Counted from the stretch's first letter, positions 34,458-47,387 are shown. The stretch: DNA of 64,000 bases from Malus domestica (GCF_042453785.1 NC_091668.1:30443501-30507500); one strand, 5' to 3'. Made by a program: numbers and translations. The notes: generated from the letters alone by a model not told the origin.

Positions 34458-36758
34458 TGACACACCCCGATCCTAGAATCAAGGCGTGCTGGCCGTCACG
34501 TGAGCGTGACGTAACCATAAATACGGTGCGGAAGCAGAAGCTAAAAGAATTACGAAGGAATTAAAACCAAATACTAGCAAATATTAACCGACTAACATGC
34601 TAGAGTGAACTGAGGTGTGAACACACACATAAACAGAGCATAAACACTAGTTGTAGTCAAGTAAGACTATAACTAAAATACAACACCCGCAGGTGAGTCC
34701 TACATTCAAGAAGTCTATCAGAACTCCGCAGAAATCCTCGTGGCTATCAACACTGCTAACTAGAACCTGGAGGGGCGAAAAACAAGATTGAGTGGGTCAG
34801 TAAAACCAAAGCTTTTCAAAAACATTCGCCAAAAACAATTCTAACCCCTCACTGTAAAACCTGTATACTTTTCCCAAAAAATAACATAATAATATATATA
34901 TCCACATATAACTCAAATCATCTTTCTATATCAAAATTCAGAGATCATGCCATGCTATAAATGTCAAAACAGAATATGGATGCATCAGTATAACAGGTGA
35001 TATAAAGAATCAACCGGAGGCCCTGTAATTGGCCTTGTACGGTTAATTATAAAGCTCAACATCCAAACCAGCCGGAGTCACAAACTATGACCTGTACGGC
35101 ACTACACTGCACATAATGTCGGAACTACCTTAAGTAGTCTGTACGATAAGAATGGTGTAATAATACGCTCTAGTGCTTCTCTCATCGATCATCTGTGCAC
35201 ATAATCTAAAGTCACCTACCAGTCGGAATCACCTCAATGATCTATACGACTAGCATGTCGGAACCTTCTCATGGTCTGTACGACATGCACCTACTTGGAT
35301 CCAAGGTGAGCGTACGGTGCAGTGAATACTATAAGCACTAATACCAAAGGTGCAGGTTATGAGCTCTCAACACAATCACATCATCAATGATTCACATAAA
35401 TCTTGTAAAACTTACCTGATACTCACATGTACGTCCACAGCACCATATCACATATATATGCATCAATTATCCAATCATACAATTCATAATATGCATGCAT
35501 GGCATTTTAGAAACATATATTCATTTAAATTCAATTTCTGGGAAAATAGATAGCATAAAGGTAAATACAGAAAAAATACTGCCCACTCACTGATAAGTCG
35601 AAGGGTTGTAACCCCCGTGACGTCCCTGGATGCGCTCGTCCTCGGGATACGTCTCACCTATATGCGAATTAACTATAAAAACGTTATTTTTTAAACACAT
35701 AGGCAAAATTAGCTAATAACTTCTCATACATTGCTCAATTTTGGTATTTAAATATACCAACGTGATCTACACAACTCCACAAACATCCCCAAATTTTTAG
35801 AATTAAATTTGGACCTCCCATGCGTCGCCACGTGCCTGGCAAGTGCGACGGAGCAGTAACGTAACAGCATCAGGAATATTCCTCGGAATATTCCGTTAAA
35901 TTCTAACGGATGCCGTTAAATCTGACTAACGGTGTGAGAATATTCCGTCAGACTTGACGGAATATTCTCCCGTCTCCTTCCTCCAGCTCCGGCGACCGTC
36001 GCCGACGTCGGAAACTGGGCAAAATTTCAAATTCCTTATTCTCCTTCGTTTCTCAATCAATTTTCATGAAATTAGTACCAAAATGAAGCTAATAACATGT
36101 AGAATCACGTTATACAAGTTTCAAAGCTTAAATTCCACTAGATTTTTCATCAGAAAGGTCGATAGCTCAGCTTACCTACAAACTCGCCGTTCTAAGTCCT
36201 CCGACTTCCAAATCTTTCCAACGAAGTACCCCTAGATTCGTGAAGACTCCTTTAAGCTTCCTACAAGCTTGAAATTTCCAAAAAACATGAGTTTTAACGT
36301 TTGCATGAATAGTACCCCCAAATCGGGTTTACTGTTTCAACGTGAAAACAAAGCTATCCTTACCTGAAAATGGTATGGTTGTGCTCGCCTGAGCTTCACG
36401 AACTCAAAGGTACCATTTTCCACTTCGATCCTTAAAGTTTGCTAAGCTTTTGGTGTTGTCCGTACATTAGAGGGAGAAAGAAAGAGAGAGACTGAGAGAG
36501 TCATGAGGGAGGAGAGAGAGAGAGCACGGGTGAGAGAGAGAAGGGTAGGTTGTGTGTGTGTGGTCCATCCAAATCCTCACCATCCATTTTCATAACTCCC
36601 TAACCACAAAAAAATACAACTTTTTTTTTTTTTTAAATTTCCAAAACTTAGGAAATATGTAAAAACAATAACATGCCACACACATACCTTATCACCCGCT
36701 AGGGGCAATCCCGTCATTTCACGTCCTTGATAATTAAAATCCCGGGACGGGCTGTGAT
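34458..36758 (+). mobile_element. Solo LTR, 2.3 kb, in the array spacer
   Basis: It begins TGACACACCCCGATCC and ends CCCGGGACGGGCTGTGAT. AGTTA flanks it (34453-34457 and 36759-36763). The spacer between copies 1 and 2 has the empty site TTATAGTTAGGTA (AGTTA at 23028-23032). The start resembles the solo LTR at 4429. The last base of the LTR may overlap the duplication. A GA-rich tract lies at 36474-36545. No internal coding region is seen. Confidence 0.7.
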
Positions 36759-39700
36759 AGTTAGGTAGGTATCTGCATGGTTTCCTTACGTTTCATTAAT
36801 TGGTTATAATATATTTAGGTATAGATATTTTGATGTACTTATTATTTATAATATATTAAGATACAATTATTTAGGTACATTGATTCATTATAATACATTT
36901 AGATACAGAGAGTTCAGTACATATTTGCCCCATTTTTCTTATGTGTCACTGTTGTTTTATTCATAATGTTTCCTCATTTAAGGACAATTATATTTGGAGG
37001 AAAATACGCATTAAATATTAAAAAAAATCGAATAACATTTTTAATTAAATTTCAATCTTACAAGAATTAAAGTTCATAATCCATTTTCTAAATCATACGT
37101 CAAAGATCATTCATATAAAACAAGTTAACTATGTTCGAATTTAGTCATCAAATAGTTGTCCAATAAATAGACAAATTATGTTTCGCACTTAAACACTAAA
37201 ATTTTGACAAAAGTTAAACAACACTTAAACGATTTATAATTTAATTGATTTTTTTATAGAGTTGATCTTTAATAGTGGATATATAAAGTAAACTATTCGG
37301 ATCATCAAGTAAAATTACAAGATGAAAAAGAGAATTGTATGTAGAATGAGAAAGTTGCTAGCAGTAACCTTAATATTATTATGCATCTATTTTAGGATCC
37401 CCATCTTGTGGAATTCTATTTTTAGAATTGTAGTTTGTATATATGTAGGGGTTTGGGAAATGGACTTGAATCTGGTGTCTAGTCTCTCGGTCCGGAGTTT
37501 GGCTTCCTCCGAGAATGTGACGGCAATGGCGGTCTAGTTTATGCAGCTCTCATTGTATCTTCTAGCCTAAGCTTGTGTGGGTCTCCTGTTGTATCTCGAG
37601 TTGCAGCTCTGATCTTGCTTGAGGCTTTTACTTTATCTGTTGTTGTTTACCTGGTTCTTTTTGGCATTGTACTAGTTTTTAATGGAATGAAAGCTCTCTT
37701 GCTTGACAAAAAAAAATAAAAATGTAGTGGTATTTAATTTGATATGTTGACAAACTCTCTATTACATGGGATATATTTTTTTTCAAATAAACACTTTAAG
37801 GACTTAACATGTTTTAATTTGTTATGAGTGTAATTTTATACCCAAAATGTGAAACTAGGCGGATTTAAGATAAAAATAATAAACTCTTTACAAAACAAAA
37901 TCCTTAACAAAATAACAAAAAAAAAAAAAAAAAAAAAAAAAGAAATAGTTGGAGAATGTACGATAAGAGCGGGAGATGGGGGAGGAATGAGGGTTGAAGC
38001 TGGAATGGAGGCTGGAGGCTGGAGGGGGTTTGATCGAGATCTCAAGTGGCGTACTGGAGTTGAAATACATTGCACAAGCGCAAATGGATTGAGAATCACT
38101 GAATCTGCATTGGAAGAGGGCCAGGGCCTACCAATGTGCCCAAAAATTAAACCTGAAAATTATAAAAAAGGTATCTGCATGGTTTTTTACGTGTCGTTAA
38201 TTTATTTGAATATATAGGTACAGATATTTTGATGCATTTATTTTTTTACTATATTAAAATACAGATAGTTAAGTACATTAATTCATTATAATACATTTAA
38301 GTACAGACATTTCGATACATGCTTGCTCATTTTTTCTTGTGTGTCACTGTTTTTTTTATTTGTAATGTTTCCTCATTTATGGACAATTATAATGGGAGGA
38401 AAATAATCATTAAATATTAAAACAAAAATCAAATAACTTTTTTTAATTAATTTTCAATCTTACAAGAATTAAAATTCATAAACCACTTTCTAAATCACCT
38501 TTAAAAGATCATTTATATAAAACATGTAGTTCGAAATCATTTAGTTATTAAATAGTTATCAATAAATAGATCAATTATGTTTCACAATTAAACATTAAAA
38601 TTTTGACAAACTTTAAACTACAGTTAAACTATTTATAATTTGGTTGATTTTTTATAGAGTTGATCTTTAAAGGGTGATATTGCATAATGACATTGCAGAA
38701 TGAGAGAGATAACTACATGAGAAAGTTCCAGTGAGAAGGTTGCTAGCATTAACCTTAATATTATTATGCATCTAGGTATTTTGGGATCCCCAATGTGACT
38801 TGGGATTTGGTGTCAACTCCCTCGATTCGGAGTTTGACTTCCTCTAAGGATGTGACGGCAACGGTAGTTTGGTTTATGCTGCTTGAGATTAGGGTTTTTT
38901 GTTTTTTTTGTTTTTTTTGCAGCTTTCATTGTATCTTCGGGCCTAAGCTTGTGTGGGCCTCCCGTTGTGTCTTGGGTTGTAACTCTCATTTTGCTTATGC
39001 CTTTTACTTTATCTATTGTTGTTTACCTGATTCTTTTTTAGCCTTGTACTAGTTTTTTATGGAATAAAAGTTCTCTTGCTTGACAAAAAATTGTAGTATT
39101 TAATTCGATATGATGACAAACTCTATAACATGGGATATTTTTTCAAATAAACACTTTAAAGACGTAACATAAAAATTATGAGTGTAATTTCATACCCAAA
39201 TGTGAAATTAATGGCGAATTTAAGATAAAAATAATAAACTCTTTACAAAACAAAACCCTAAACAAAATAACAAAAAAAGAAGAGTTGGATAACGTAAGAT
39301 AGGAGCGGGAGATGGAGGAAGGGGGGGTTGAAGCCGGAATGGAGGCTGGAGGGAGTTTGATATGCTATTGCTCATTGTTGTTGCAATATTGAGGATTTGC
39401 AAGTTTGCAACTTTATGTTTTGCTCGTATAAGTTTATTTTACGTTGTTAGTCACAAGTCCGAACAAAAGAAAAATATGAGGGTATTAGGTAGTCGACAGC
39501 TGACACTCCAACTTCATATCGAATCCCTATGATGAACTTTCGCATTCAAACATTTCATTGCCAGCAAAGACAATTCATACTCCAATACTAAGTACTACAG
39601 GACAGCAAAGACAATTCTCTTCTCTTTGAATAATCTAAGGTACGGGTTTATGGCCATGTACCCTAATTAATTTGACTAACCAATACGTGTTGAAGTTTGA

Positions 39701-40668
39701 CATTAGAGTTACTTACGCTAGTGTCGTTTCTGCAGCACTCTCCCGACGTATCTTCTAATTATGTATGAACAATTTCTAAGTTCATAGTTTTGATTGCAGC
39801 TAGCTCAGAACTCAAGCCTGATCCAAGATTCGTTTTATGGCTTCTTTTCTATTGACAGGCCTGGCCTAGGTCCAGTGCTAGCTGGGCGACCGTCCGGGGC
39901 ACCAAAATTATTTCGAGTGTTATATTCATATATAATTTCATAAAAGTATAAATTTATAAAATTTGGTTAAATGACCAAGAAGTTTAACTAGAACTAGTGG
40001 TTTATGTTGTTAAAAATTAACAAGGAGGTCTCGGGTTTAAATAAACAAGGCGGTCTGGTTTATGCTGCTTGAAATTAGAGTTTTTTTTCTTATTTGTTTT
40101 TGCAGCTCTCATTGAATCTTCTAGCCTAAACTTGTATGGGTCTCCCGTTGTATCTCGAGTTGCAGCTTTTATCTTGCTTGAGGCTTTTACTTTATCTGTT
40201 GTTGTTTAACTGGTTCTTTTTGGCCTTGTACTAGCTTTTAATGGAATGAAAGCTCTCTTGCTTGACAAAAAATAAAAAATCATAGTGGTATTTAATTCAA
40301 TATGTTGACAAACTCTCTATTACATGGGATATTTTTTTCAAATAAACACTTTAAAGACGTAACATGTTTTAATTTGTTATGAGTGTAATTTTATACTCAA
40401 AATGTGAAACTTGGCAGATTTAAGATAAAAATAATAAACTCTTTACAAAACAAAACCCTTAACAAAATAACAAAACAAAAAAAAAGAAAACAAAAAGAAG
40501 AAAGAGTTGGAGAATGTACGATAAGAGCGGGAGATGGAGGAGGAATGGGGTTTGAAGCAAGAATGGAGGCTGGAGGGAGTTAGTAGTCAACAACCGATGC
40601 TCCAACTTCACATCGAATCTCTATAAAGAACTTTCACATTCAAACATTTCATTGCTAGCGTCAAATGT
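36759..40668. repeat. Repeated spacer units, no gene
   Basis: Block 36765-38060 is repeated at 38168-39370 and in part at 40060-40600. Shared markers are GGTATCTGCATGGTTT, AATAAACACTTTAA and AAAATAATAAACTCTTTACA. Each unit holds a probable LINE-type 3' end (37430-37710, 38790-39090, 40060-40280) with TTTTTAATGGAATGAAAGC and a poly(A)-like tail. 39560-39850 matches the P450 3' flank and is followed by a hAT-like remnant, then directly by another spacer, again without P450 exons. Short open frames here are not convincing. Confidence 0.65.
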
Positions 40669-42197
40669 TGTGATATATTCGGTCAATTTTGTAGACTTTG
40701 GAACGAGGGTAATAATTTTTACATATTTCTTTTAGTTTTCACACACATTTTAATTTTTGTTTCTTATTTTTTTATTAATTCATTTCGAGAGTCAAAAATA
40801 ACAAAAAATGGTTTAAAGAGCGCATGAAAGTCTAGGTTATTCAATCAGGATTTTAAGTTATTTTTTGAAATTTAATGTTTATTTAATCAGGATTTTAAGA
40901 TAGTTTATTAAAATCCTTAGAAATCCGAGTGTGTTCAATTAGAATTTTAAAGAAGTTTATAACATTCTAAATGTATTCAATTAGAATTTGAATTTAAATA
41001 ATTTGGAAAAGTTGAGGAATTATAGGGAATTTGAGATATTTTATAGTGTATTTTAAACATCTACAAATCTCATATCTCTTCATGAGATTTCGATTGACTT
41101 GAATTAAAATTTTACATAAAATCTCTACAAATCAATTAAACTTCATAAAAATATCTTAAATTCTCAATTGAGTCCACTCCTTAAATATCATCAAACGATT
41201 TGAATTTATTTGGTTTTGTGGGATGAGTGGACGAGAAAGAGACAGAGAGGGTGGTAGGTGAATTATTTAAGGCCTATTGAGAGGATCCCGATCCCGAGAG
41301 ATGATCCGAGTGCTCTGGTCCCAACGCTCCATATTCATCAGACGTCAACCTGTCTCGAACGACATGGACGGTGGGACGCCGACATATCTTGAGAGAAGTA
41401 CAAACTTTTTTCACATGAAACCTTAATTTAATGAGGTAATTAAACATGTATCACTGTCATGGAAGAATTAGGATTCTCTTCTCTTTCTCTCTCTTCATTT
41501 TTTTTATTACCTCTTCTCACATTCTTTTATTTTATTTTATTTTTGTTATAAAAAATGAATATAAGAAGTTCATGTGATTTAACCATGATCATTCAAACCT
41601 CTCACATTCTTTTATTTTATTTTATTTTTGTTATAAAAAATGAATATAAGAAGTTCATGTGATTTAACCATGATCATTCAAACCGGAGATGAAAGGGGAG
41701 GAAATACTCCGTCATGGAAGCCTTGGAGTAGGTACGGCTTGTAAGTGTTGGTATGTTATGTAATGTGGTGCTTTTGAAAAGAAAAAAAATATTAAAAAAT
41801 TTGTGTTTTGTAAAATAAAAAAAATGTTTTTTTTTATTTTAAAATTTAAAGTAAAAAAGTTAAAGCAGGTTTTACCATGCTTCTAAAAAGTGTTTTTTTT
41901 TTCAAAACATAGTAATTAATGTTTATTTAATAAAAATTTTAAATGACAAGTATACTCTCCACATATTTTACAAAAATACAATTTTTGCCCCTATATTATT
42001 ATCCTTGACAATTATTATATCACATTAAATACTATATATTTTTTAGTTATTTAACATATTCAAAGCAATTTATATAAAATTTTACCAAACACTCAGACAC
42101 TGTTTTTTTATTAAAGCATTTTTACAGAAATTTTTTTTACCAAACACTTAAAAATTTTATTTTACAGCTGTTTATTCTCACAACACAACAAAAGCAG

Positions 42198-42228
<31 letters not shown>

Positions 42229-42897
42229 ACAGCAATACCAAACTAGCCCTAAGACCATTTCTAAAAGCACTTTAAGTGTGTAAAGGCTCCCTTTGGCAAT
42301 AGGCAATTCAATCTACATCATCTAGCTGTTGGGGGAGGTTTCATTTTTTTTTTTTTACAGTTGGAAATCCAACGGCCCAGGAAAAAATAATCGTTGAAAA
42401 TCCAACGGCCTGGAAGAACCCACATTGCTCAAGCAACAGTAACTGAGTGAGGCTGATACGCGGGCCCCACCATTTGAAAATATGTGGAGACGCGCCCACA
42501 TGCGCCCCTACTCGCCGCACGCAATTTTTTTTAATAACATGGCTGACGTTATCCTTGCATTACATCCATCAGGCGCTCGGGCTTTGAATTTCTGCTTGAC
42601 CTCTTGGTTGGACTCCCCTTAGCCCAATTGCTCGAGGTGGGCTAGAGGGGGGAGGGGAGGTTGAAATTAATTTGGAGCCAATCTACAGGGCTATTGCCCA
42701 CATGGAATCTCTATTAATAAATTAAACTCCATAAAAATCTATTTAAATCTCTTAAATTCCCAATTGAATACATCCCCTTTATCTTAAAAAAATAAAAATT
42801 AAGAACTTAATTTTCACTCGCGTAATAATTTACCAAATCAACAATTTTTTTACACTAATATAATGTGATATACTCTATATAAACATGTCATTCTAAC
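40669..42897. other. AT-rich intergenic region
   Basis: There is no gene. It contains the MITE at 41466-41711, long A/T runs and a poly(T) stretch of about 26 bp (42199-42224). Two short segments with TTGAAAATCCAACGG lie near 42360-42410. Confidence 0.55.
41466..41711. mobile_element. MULE-like MITE with internal 85-90-bp duplication
   Basis: TCATGGAAG flanks it (41457-41465 and 41712-41720), a 9-bp target duplication. Inside, a block with TCACATTCTTTTATTTTATT and GTGATTTAACCATGATCA is present twice in tandem (about 41510-41596 and 41597-41683). The GTGATTTAACCATGATCA motif links it to the MITE at 11962-12170. Confidence 0.8.
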
Positions 42898-44208
42898 TAG
42901 GGCCGGCCAGGCCCAGTGCGGGCTGGGCGATTGTTCGGGGCCCAAAAAAATAAGGTGCACCAAAACTATTTCGGGCGTTATATTCATATATAATTTCATA
43001 AGAGTATAAATTTATAAAATTTGGTTAAATGACCAAGAAATTTAACTAGAACTAGTGGTTTATGTTGTTTAAAATTAACAAGGAGGTCTCGGGTTTAAAT
43101 AACTATATGTTTATTTACTTTCTAATTTTTACATATTTCTTTTTATAAGGGTATAAATTTATAAAATTTGGTCAAATGATTAAGAAGTTTAACTAGAAGT
43201 GGCGATTCATGATGTTTAAAATTAACAAATAGGTCCAGGGTTCAAAATGTTATGTGAAGGTTTCTGTTGTTTAAAATTAAAGAAAGGTCTTAAGTTTGAA
43301 ATGCTATGTACTTTTATTATTATTATTATTCTTTCCAATTTTTACCAATTTATGTTTGGTTGTTAATTTCTTTTTAATTGCTTGCTAGTAGCTATGTGAG
43401 TTGTAATTTTTAGACATTCATTCCAATTCGAGTCTAACATTCAACACAGAGTAATGTGTAGACCAAATTTGCAACACATGATGTGTCACTAATAAGAAAT
43501 AAGCATGTTAATCAACACTTAAGTAATAATCCAATCATCAACAATCACATCAGACAGTTTACAAAATTTGGTATCCCTAGCATTAGTGTTCAAGAAATTA
43601 ATGGATGCATGTCTCATTTATTTATTTATTTTGGGTTAAAGGGGCGAATTTTAGTACCAACAGACAACTAAACACATGAGGTCCAAAACAAGTGAGACAC
43701 AACAAAAAACAAAAAGACCCAAAGTTACGCTAGTTGGAAAACTAAAACCCCACAAACAAAACAACCTAGCCTTTTGTAGACGCCGTCACCGCCTACACAC
43801 TGCAACCCCGTCAAATCAAAACCAACGCCTTGGACTGCCGTCAAGCATCCATCTCCCATGGAAGAAGAAGATGGTGACTCCTACAACCTACAACGATCAT
43901 CGTGCTGAACGCAACCAGAATACGAAAGAAGCAGATGGAGAACCCACCAATGACAGTGCCAAAAAAGGCAAGCAAGTGGAAGGTGACAAATATACCCCGT
44001 CAATTCTCGAGCGTGCATTGCACCGCATCGTGTGTTATCCCTCTTCGTGCTAGCTACATTTGAACCTTTTGGGCCCATTGGGCCTTTTCAATCAAATTCT
44101 GTTCAGCCCACATTTGGAGATTGGGTTTGTGACAAATATACTCCGCCATTGGAGATGCCTTCATCACCTCAGTGAGAGTCGTCGGAAGTCGGACTGAAAA
44201 CAGATCAG
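42898..44208. other. Intergenic; hAT-like remnants and TRAPPC2 upstream region
   Basis: 42898-43100 is the GGGGCCCAAAAAAATAAGG remnant family, followed by two shorter related pieces with TTAACTAGAA...AAATTAACAA. 43676-44053 is open on the plus strand, but the composition and lack of any recognised motif argue against a gene. The TRAPPC2 promoter should lie within the last few hundred bases; no clear TATA box is evident. Confidence 0.5.
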
Positions 44209-46112
44209 ATGGCAGCGACGGCGTGTTTCATCATCGTCAGCAGAAACGAAATCCCTATTTACGAAGCTGAAGTCGGATCCGCCGCCAAAGTATCATTCTT
44301 TCTTTTTCTTCCCTTTCAATTTCTAATTCCAATTGCAATTTTGTTCTGATTTTCCATTGTTTGATTCATTCTGACAATATAATCTCATCAAATTCAATCC
44401 AATTTCTATTAATTAAAATGGGTTTCTTCATTTCTTGGCAATCTCTCTGCATCTGCAATGCTCGCTTCAATTTTCTTCAATTTTTGTAATTTATTTATTT
44501 ATTTGATACTAGTGATGTTCTATTTTAAACTAATCTAAACTGCGAGGAGGGGATTTGAACTCGGGTGCACAGCGGAGCACATCCGCTCTAGGCAATGTAG
44601 TTAATAATTTGTAAATTCATCTAAATATTTATGTTTGTACGGCTAAATACTTGGATGGGTAATGGGTGTTGGTTTGACACTTGACACAGAGAGAAGATGC
44701 TGCACAGTTGCATCAGTTCATATTACATGCGGCTCTCGACATTGTTCAGGACCTTGCCTGGACTACCAGTGCCATGTGAGCCAGCTACTTTTTCTGTACC
44801 CTCCATGCCTTTCTTCTTCCCTTAACTTGTTCATGCGTATGTTATTGATCTTTGTAACATTCTTGGTGCAGGTACTTGAAAGCAATCGATCGCTTTAACG
44901 ATTTGGTGGTTTCCGTCTATGTTACTGCTGGTCATATCCTTTGTATTTCCAACTCAAATATATGCTTCACCTTCACCTTTCTTGGAATTGTATGTTTTCA
45001 CGGATGTGTTATTTTCTGCGCCAGTTCTTTTGCAACTCCGTCGTTTTTCAAATCAAGAAAGTATCTTTAACTTGTGCTGATGATAAACCTCAGCAGATGG
45101 CATAACAACGGTGCCACATGTATGTACTTATGTTGTCTTCAATTTCCGAACATTGCTGTTATTTGTATTTGTTCAACCTGATAGAAGGCTGAGTGAAAGG
45201 TCTTCATGTTGTGCTCTGTTAGGTACTGTACAGTTTCGAGCTTGACAGTTTCTTTAACTAGACATACATACACGACTTATGCTACTTCATGACTCTCGTA
45301 ACGATGATGGAATCAAGAGCTTCTTCCAAGAGGTTCATGAGCTTTACATCAAAGTAAGTCACTACATACCATCAGCCCTTTTATTTAAGTTCATTTTTAC
45401 ACTTCCGTAGGTTCTTGTTGGTTGATGTGTTCTCTGCGGATTCCCTACTGTATGCTTCTAATCTCGTAGTCTTGGGTGGCATGAGGTGAATAGAGGTGAA
45501 CTATGCGTTCTGTAATTATGAATTGTAGTAAAAAGGCTAGCTCTCCTTAGAAAGTACGTAGTTACATTGCCTACACATGTTTCATTTAGAAGTGCTCATG
45601 GTCAGTTGTTAGTGCCTAGGAAACCCTTGACTGCGACACATATTCTCGTTACTGTTCCGAGTATCCTCTGATACCAGCAAATAGAGCCACATGTTTAAAA
45701 TGAAACTCCTTGTGAGGAAGATCATCTGGTGGTATCTTGGATGAATCGTAGTCGAAGTTAGAGAGTAGAAACTCACTGGCAATATCACTGAATAAGGGAT
45801 ATGCAAAAAGAAAATATGTAAATACAGAGTTTTTGTCTTTCCTTTTATTCTTGCGAATCCAAACAACGATACTAGTTTATGTCAGTTCATCAAATCTTAG
45901 AGTTTTGTCTAAACACACTTAATTATTTCATTACACAGTTTCCATTTCGCAATGTTAACTTCCGTTTCATAACAGAAAGGCATTGATCATTGACTCATAA
46001 GATGTTTGTGAATTTGCAGACTCTTCTTAATCCCCTCTACCTGCCTGGTTCGCGAATCGCGTCATCACATTTTGATACAAAAGTCCGTGCGCTTGCACGA
46101 AAACATCTGTAG
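44209..46112 (+). CDS. TRAPPC2: Trafficking protein particle complex subunit 2 (sedlin/TRS20)
   Basis: Five exons: 44209-44289, 44690-44775, 44872-44933, 45268-45353 and 46020-46112. They join in phase to 135 residues, the usual length. The start is MAATACFIIVSRNEIPIYEA, followed by REDAAQLHQFILHAALDIV, the YLKAIDRFNDLVVSVYVTAG stretch, SFFQEVHELYIK, and the end LARKHL. Sedlin is a longin-like core subunit of the TRAPP tethering complex acting in ER-Golgi and Golgi traffic. Introns 1, 2 and 4 are GT-AG. Intron 3 fits only as an AT-AC intron, which restores GHTRLML. No coding damage is seen. Confidence 0.93.
44540..44600 (-). repeat. tRNA-derived SINE remnant in TRAPPC2 intron 1
   Basis: The minus strand has CCGAGTTCAAATCCCC, a Pol III B-box-like motif. 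An A box is not clear, so the remnant is tentative. Confidence 0.4.
44934..45267 (+). other. Probable U12-type AT-AC intron in TRAPPC2
   Basis: The 334-bp intron starts ATATCCTTT, matching the U12 5' splice-site consensus. TTCTTTAAC (45250-45258) differs from the U12 branch consensus TTCCTTAAC at one base and lies about 10 nt before the 3' AC. Joining C at 44933 to A at 45268 gives GGT CAT ACA CGA, restoring the conserved GHTR. The GT-AG alternatives tried break or alter the protein. Confidence 0.85.
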
Positions 46113-46358
46113 GGGCAATGTATGCTGTGGGTACACAAGCTCTTGACTTTTCGCAACGAGGTGCACAGCTTAAACTAGGGGATTTCGAAGCCTTTCCTTT
46201 TTGTTTCTTTTTCATGATTCTAGTTCAAGACTGTTGCGTATTATACCACGTGTTATTTACGATATTAGGATTAAGTCTATCAACATTTCAATGCTAAGGG
46301 AGAAGTGCATGAAAGAGAACATTTTAAGTATTAAAACATCCAAGGAAGCCAACCTTAA

Positions 46359-47387
46359 GGGTGCGTTTGTTGCACCGGATTATTTCGGACTGGACTAGCT
46401 TCAGGGACTAAGCTAGACTGGCTTAGCTTGGACTAAACAGGATAAAACAGGAAAGTGTTTGGTGCAGTTTCGGACTAAACTACAGACTAAAATATTTTTA
46501 AGAACCACAATATTTTATTATTATTTTTAATTCACTTTCAAATTATAAAAATAACAAAATAACTATTGTATTATAAAAATATCTTCTGCCATTACATTTT
46601 TTTTAGTCGTGCTTCTGCCATTGCCTTCTGGAAGAAAACTGATACCCTTCCTGAAACCCCTTTCCTCTCTCTCTCTCTCTCACAACTTTGTAGAAACACA
46701 CCTCCCCCTCTTCACTTTCTCTCACATCTTCACTTCTCTTTCTCCCTCTTAGTACAGAAAGTATTGGTGCTCATCCCAGTCGTCGTCGACAAAAGTTTAC
46801 CCTCACAGCCAAGCAAAACGAACAAATCATACAATCAATAGAGCCCATGGCGTGATTTGGATTTTGGAGGTGTTGGAACGACTGATGTGCGCCTGATGGA
46901 GTGATAGGGTTTCAAAGGCACAAAGATTTTGTAAATTTTTTTCTGTTTTTGTTTTGAATTCTGGGGTTGGATGTTTTGGGTTTTTTTATGTCAGGCAGTG
47001 GGAACAACTACGCGATCTGGTTGTGGAAGTGAGGAAGAAGTAAATGAGAGCGGCGACGCAGGGAGAGACGACGCACGAAGCAACTAAAAAACGAAAGTGG
47101 CAGAGGAAGCCGTGATTTACGAGGACGCGACGATGGTCCTGGGATGGTCCGGCAAGGTTGTCGAGCAGGATGAGGAGTCAAGCGGGACAATGCGAGAGAA
47201 AAGAAGGATCTTTGCAATCCGATGGTATTTGGGGGGTCTCACTAAGACTATCTAGTGAGCCCCGTAGTCAAGGCGAGTGAGGTTTAATCCCACTAAAGCT
47301 AGTCCCTTCCTCTACAAACATGAGACTACAGTAACACCTAGTCTAGTCTAGTCCAATCCCATTTAGTGAGGGCAAACAAACACCCCC
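46359..47387. mobile_element. PIF/Harbinger-like TIR element between TRAPPC2 and the RRM gene
   Basis: The target trinucleotide TAA is on both sides (46356-46358 and 47388-47390). Ends are GGGTGCGTTTGTT and the complement of AACAAACACCCCC. Subterminal blocks contain related GGGACTAA/CTAGTCTAG motifs. The core is GC-richer than its surroundings, but I find no transposase. Short frames inside are not convincing. Confidence 0.7.

Noticed and set aside
43676..44053. 125-codon frame upstream of TRAPPC2
   Set aside because: Biased, Lys/Arg/Asn-rich, no recognised motif, no splice or promoter support, next to transposon remnants.
44540..44600. A tRNA gene in TRAPPC2 intron 1
   Set aside because: Only a B-box-like stretch is present; no acceptor stem or anticodon arm can be drawn, so a SINE remnant is more likely.
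45268..45353. GT-AG splice from 44930 to the AG at 45261 in TRAPPC2
   Set aside because: It would replace the conserved GHTR by DIHTR; the AT-AC reading fits both the U12 signals and the protein.
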